This document shows, in pieces, positions 63,862 to 64,000 of a stretch of 64,000 bases of DNA. Position 1 is the stretch's first letter. Each line of letters opens with the position of its first letter. This DNA is from Acidobacteriota bacterium (GTDB taxonomy: Bacteria > Acidobacteriota > Thermoanaerobaculia > UBA5066). Below the pieces are notes generated by a model. The model did not search any database. It was not told the origin of the DNA and saw only the letters and a list, made by a program, of their open reading frames with translations. A program made the position numbers and the translations under genes. Where the stretch lies: positions 1 through 64,000 of the forward strand of contig JAKOVQ010000014.1 of assembly GCA_029781975.1 (NCBI GenBank), written 5' to 3'.

Positions 63862-64000
63862 CCGGACGCCGGCGCCCCGTCACGCGCAAGAGCCACCGCA
63901 CCTTCCACGGGACGACCGCGTTCGCGGCGTAGTAGAGCCGCAGCATCAGCGGCGCCCGGACCTCCCGCCGCGGCTTCCGGATCGCCCGCAGGATCACCCG
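63839..64000 (-). CDS. 3' end of a gene, function unknown (C-terminal ~53 residues)
   Basis: The last 162 nt on the minus strand encode RVILRAIRKPRREVRAPLM, then LRLYYAANAVVPWKVRWLLR and a tail ending RATPSA, with third bases almost all G or C, as expected for a real gene. It overlaps the corA 3' end by 23 nt. No family is recognised. The rest lies past the window edge. Confidence 0.5.
   Translation of the reverse strand, partial: RVILRAIRKPRREVRAPLMLRLYYAANAVVPWKVRWLLRVTGRRRPARATPSA

Overview
The window is very G+C-rich, with third codon positions almost all G or C, and densely coded (about 46 genes; no tRNA, rRNA, CRISPR array, transposase or prophage gene seen). The gene mix suggests Acidobacteriota, perhaps a Thermoanaerobaculia-like lineage: Reg_prop sensor kinases, PD40 propeller lipoproteins, a eukaryote-type Ser/Thr kinase, a DUF4388 protein, phosphoketolase and secreted proteins built from a shared Acidobacteria-like module. 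That placement is an inference from gene content, not a phylogeny.

Layout. 1-5.1 kb: glutamate synthase gltB and the 5' part of gltD (minus). 5.3-14.4 kb: a two-propeller sensor histidine kinase, a DUF218 protein, an exported thioredoxin-fold protein, a large secreted protein and a membrane PP2C phosphatase. 14.4-18.4 kb (minus): rlmI, a GT4 glycosyltransferase, a shortened crotonase-like protein and an Arg/Gly-rich disordered protein. 18.5-27.5 kb: an MCP-like coiled-coil protein, a TPR protein, a swivel-first aconitase-family enzyme, an O-methyltransferase, a secreted repeat protein and phosphoketolase. 27.5-32.1 kb: UvrD-type helicase, a polytopic membrane protein and inorganic pyrophosphatase. 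32.1-35.7 kb: a sensor kinase / NtrC-type regulator pair followed by an exported protein whose upstream region carries a sigma-54-type promoter and two enhancer-like palindromes. 35.8-44.3 kb: apaH, a PD40 lipoprotein, a Ser/Thr kinase-receiver fusion, a hotdog thioesterase, DCC and DUF2071 proteins, an AraC-type regulator and two small exported proteins. 44.4-47.6 kb: a 1067-residue exported hydrolase. 47.7-57.1 kb: an ion and sucrose locus (cation/proton antiporter and MarR leftwards; fructokinase, sucrose-phosphate synthase/phosphatase, sucrose synthase and a ClC transporter rightwards). 57.2-64 kb: DUF4388 protein, two lipoproteins, an MTA/SAH-deaminase-type amidohydrolase, a PEBP protein, a DHH phosphoesterase, CorA and the 3' end of one more gene.

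Two loci look like coherent systems. The first is the ion and sucrose locus, where a perfect ATTTGA-AC-TCAAAT palindrome sits over the -35 box of the fructokinase promoter, divergent from the MarR gene. It combines sucrose synthesis and cleavage with anion and cation transport, so an osmotic-adaptation role is proposed. The second is the kinase/NtrC/exported-protein circuit at 32.1-35.7 kb.

Expression signals also stand out. About ten unit-leading genes have a TAnnnT-like -10 box ending only 6-10 nt before the start codon and no Shine-Dalgarno, which suggests leaderless mRNAs. Two genes (ClC and the amidohydrolase) have no ATG, GTG or TTG in a usable place but have an in-frame CTG in a CTGA stop-start overlap. 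Convergent gene pairs are separated by G+C-only hairpins without a T tract.
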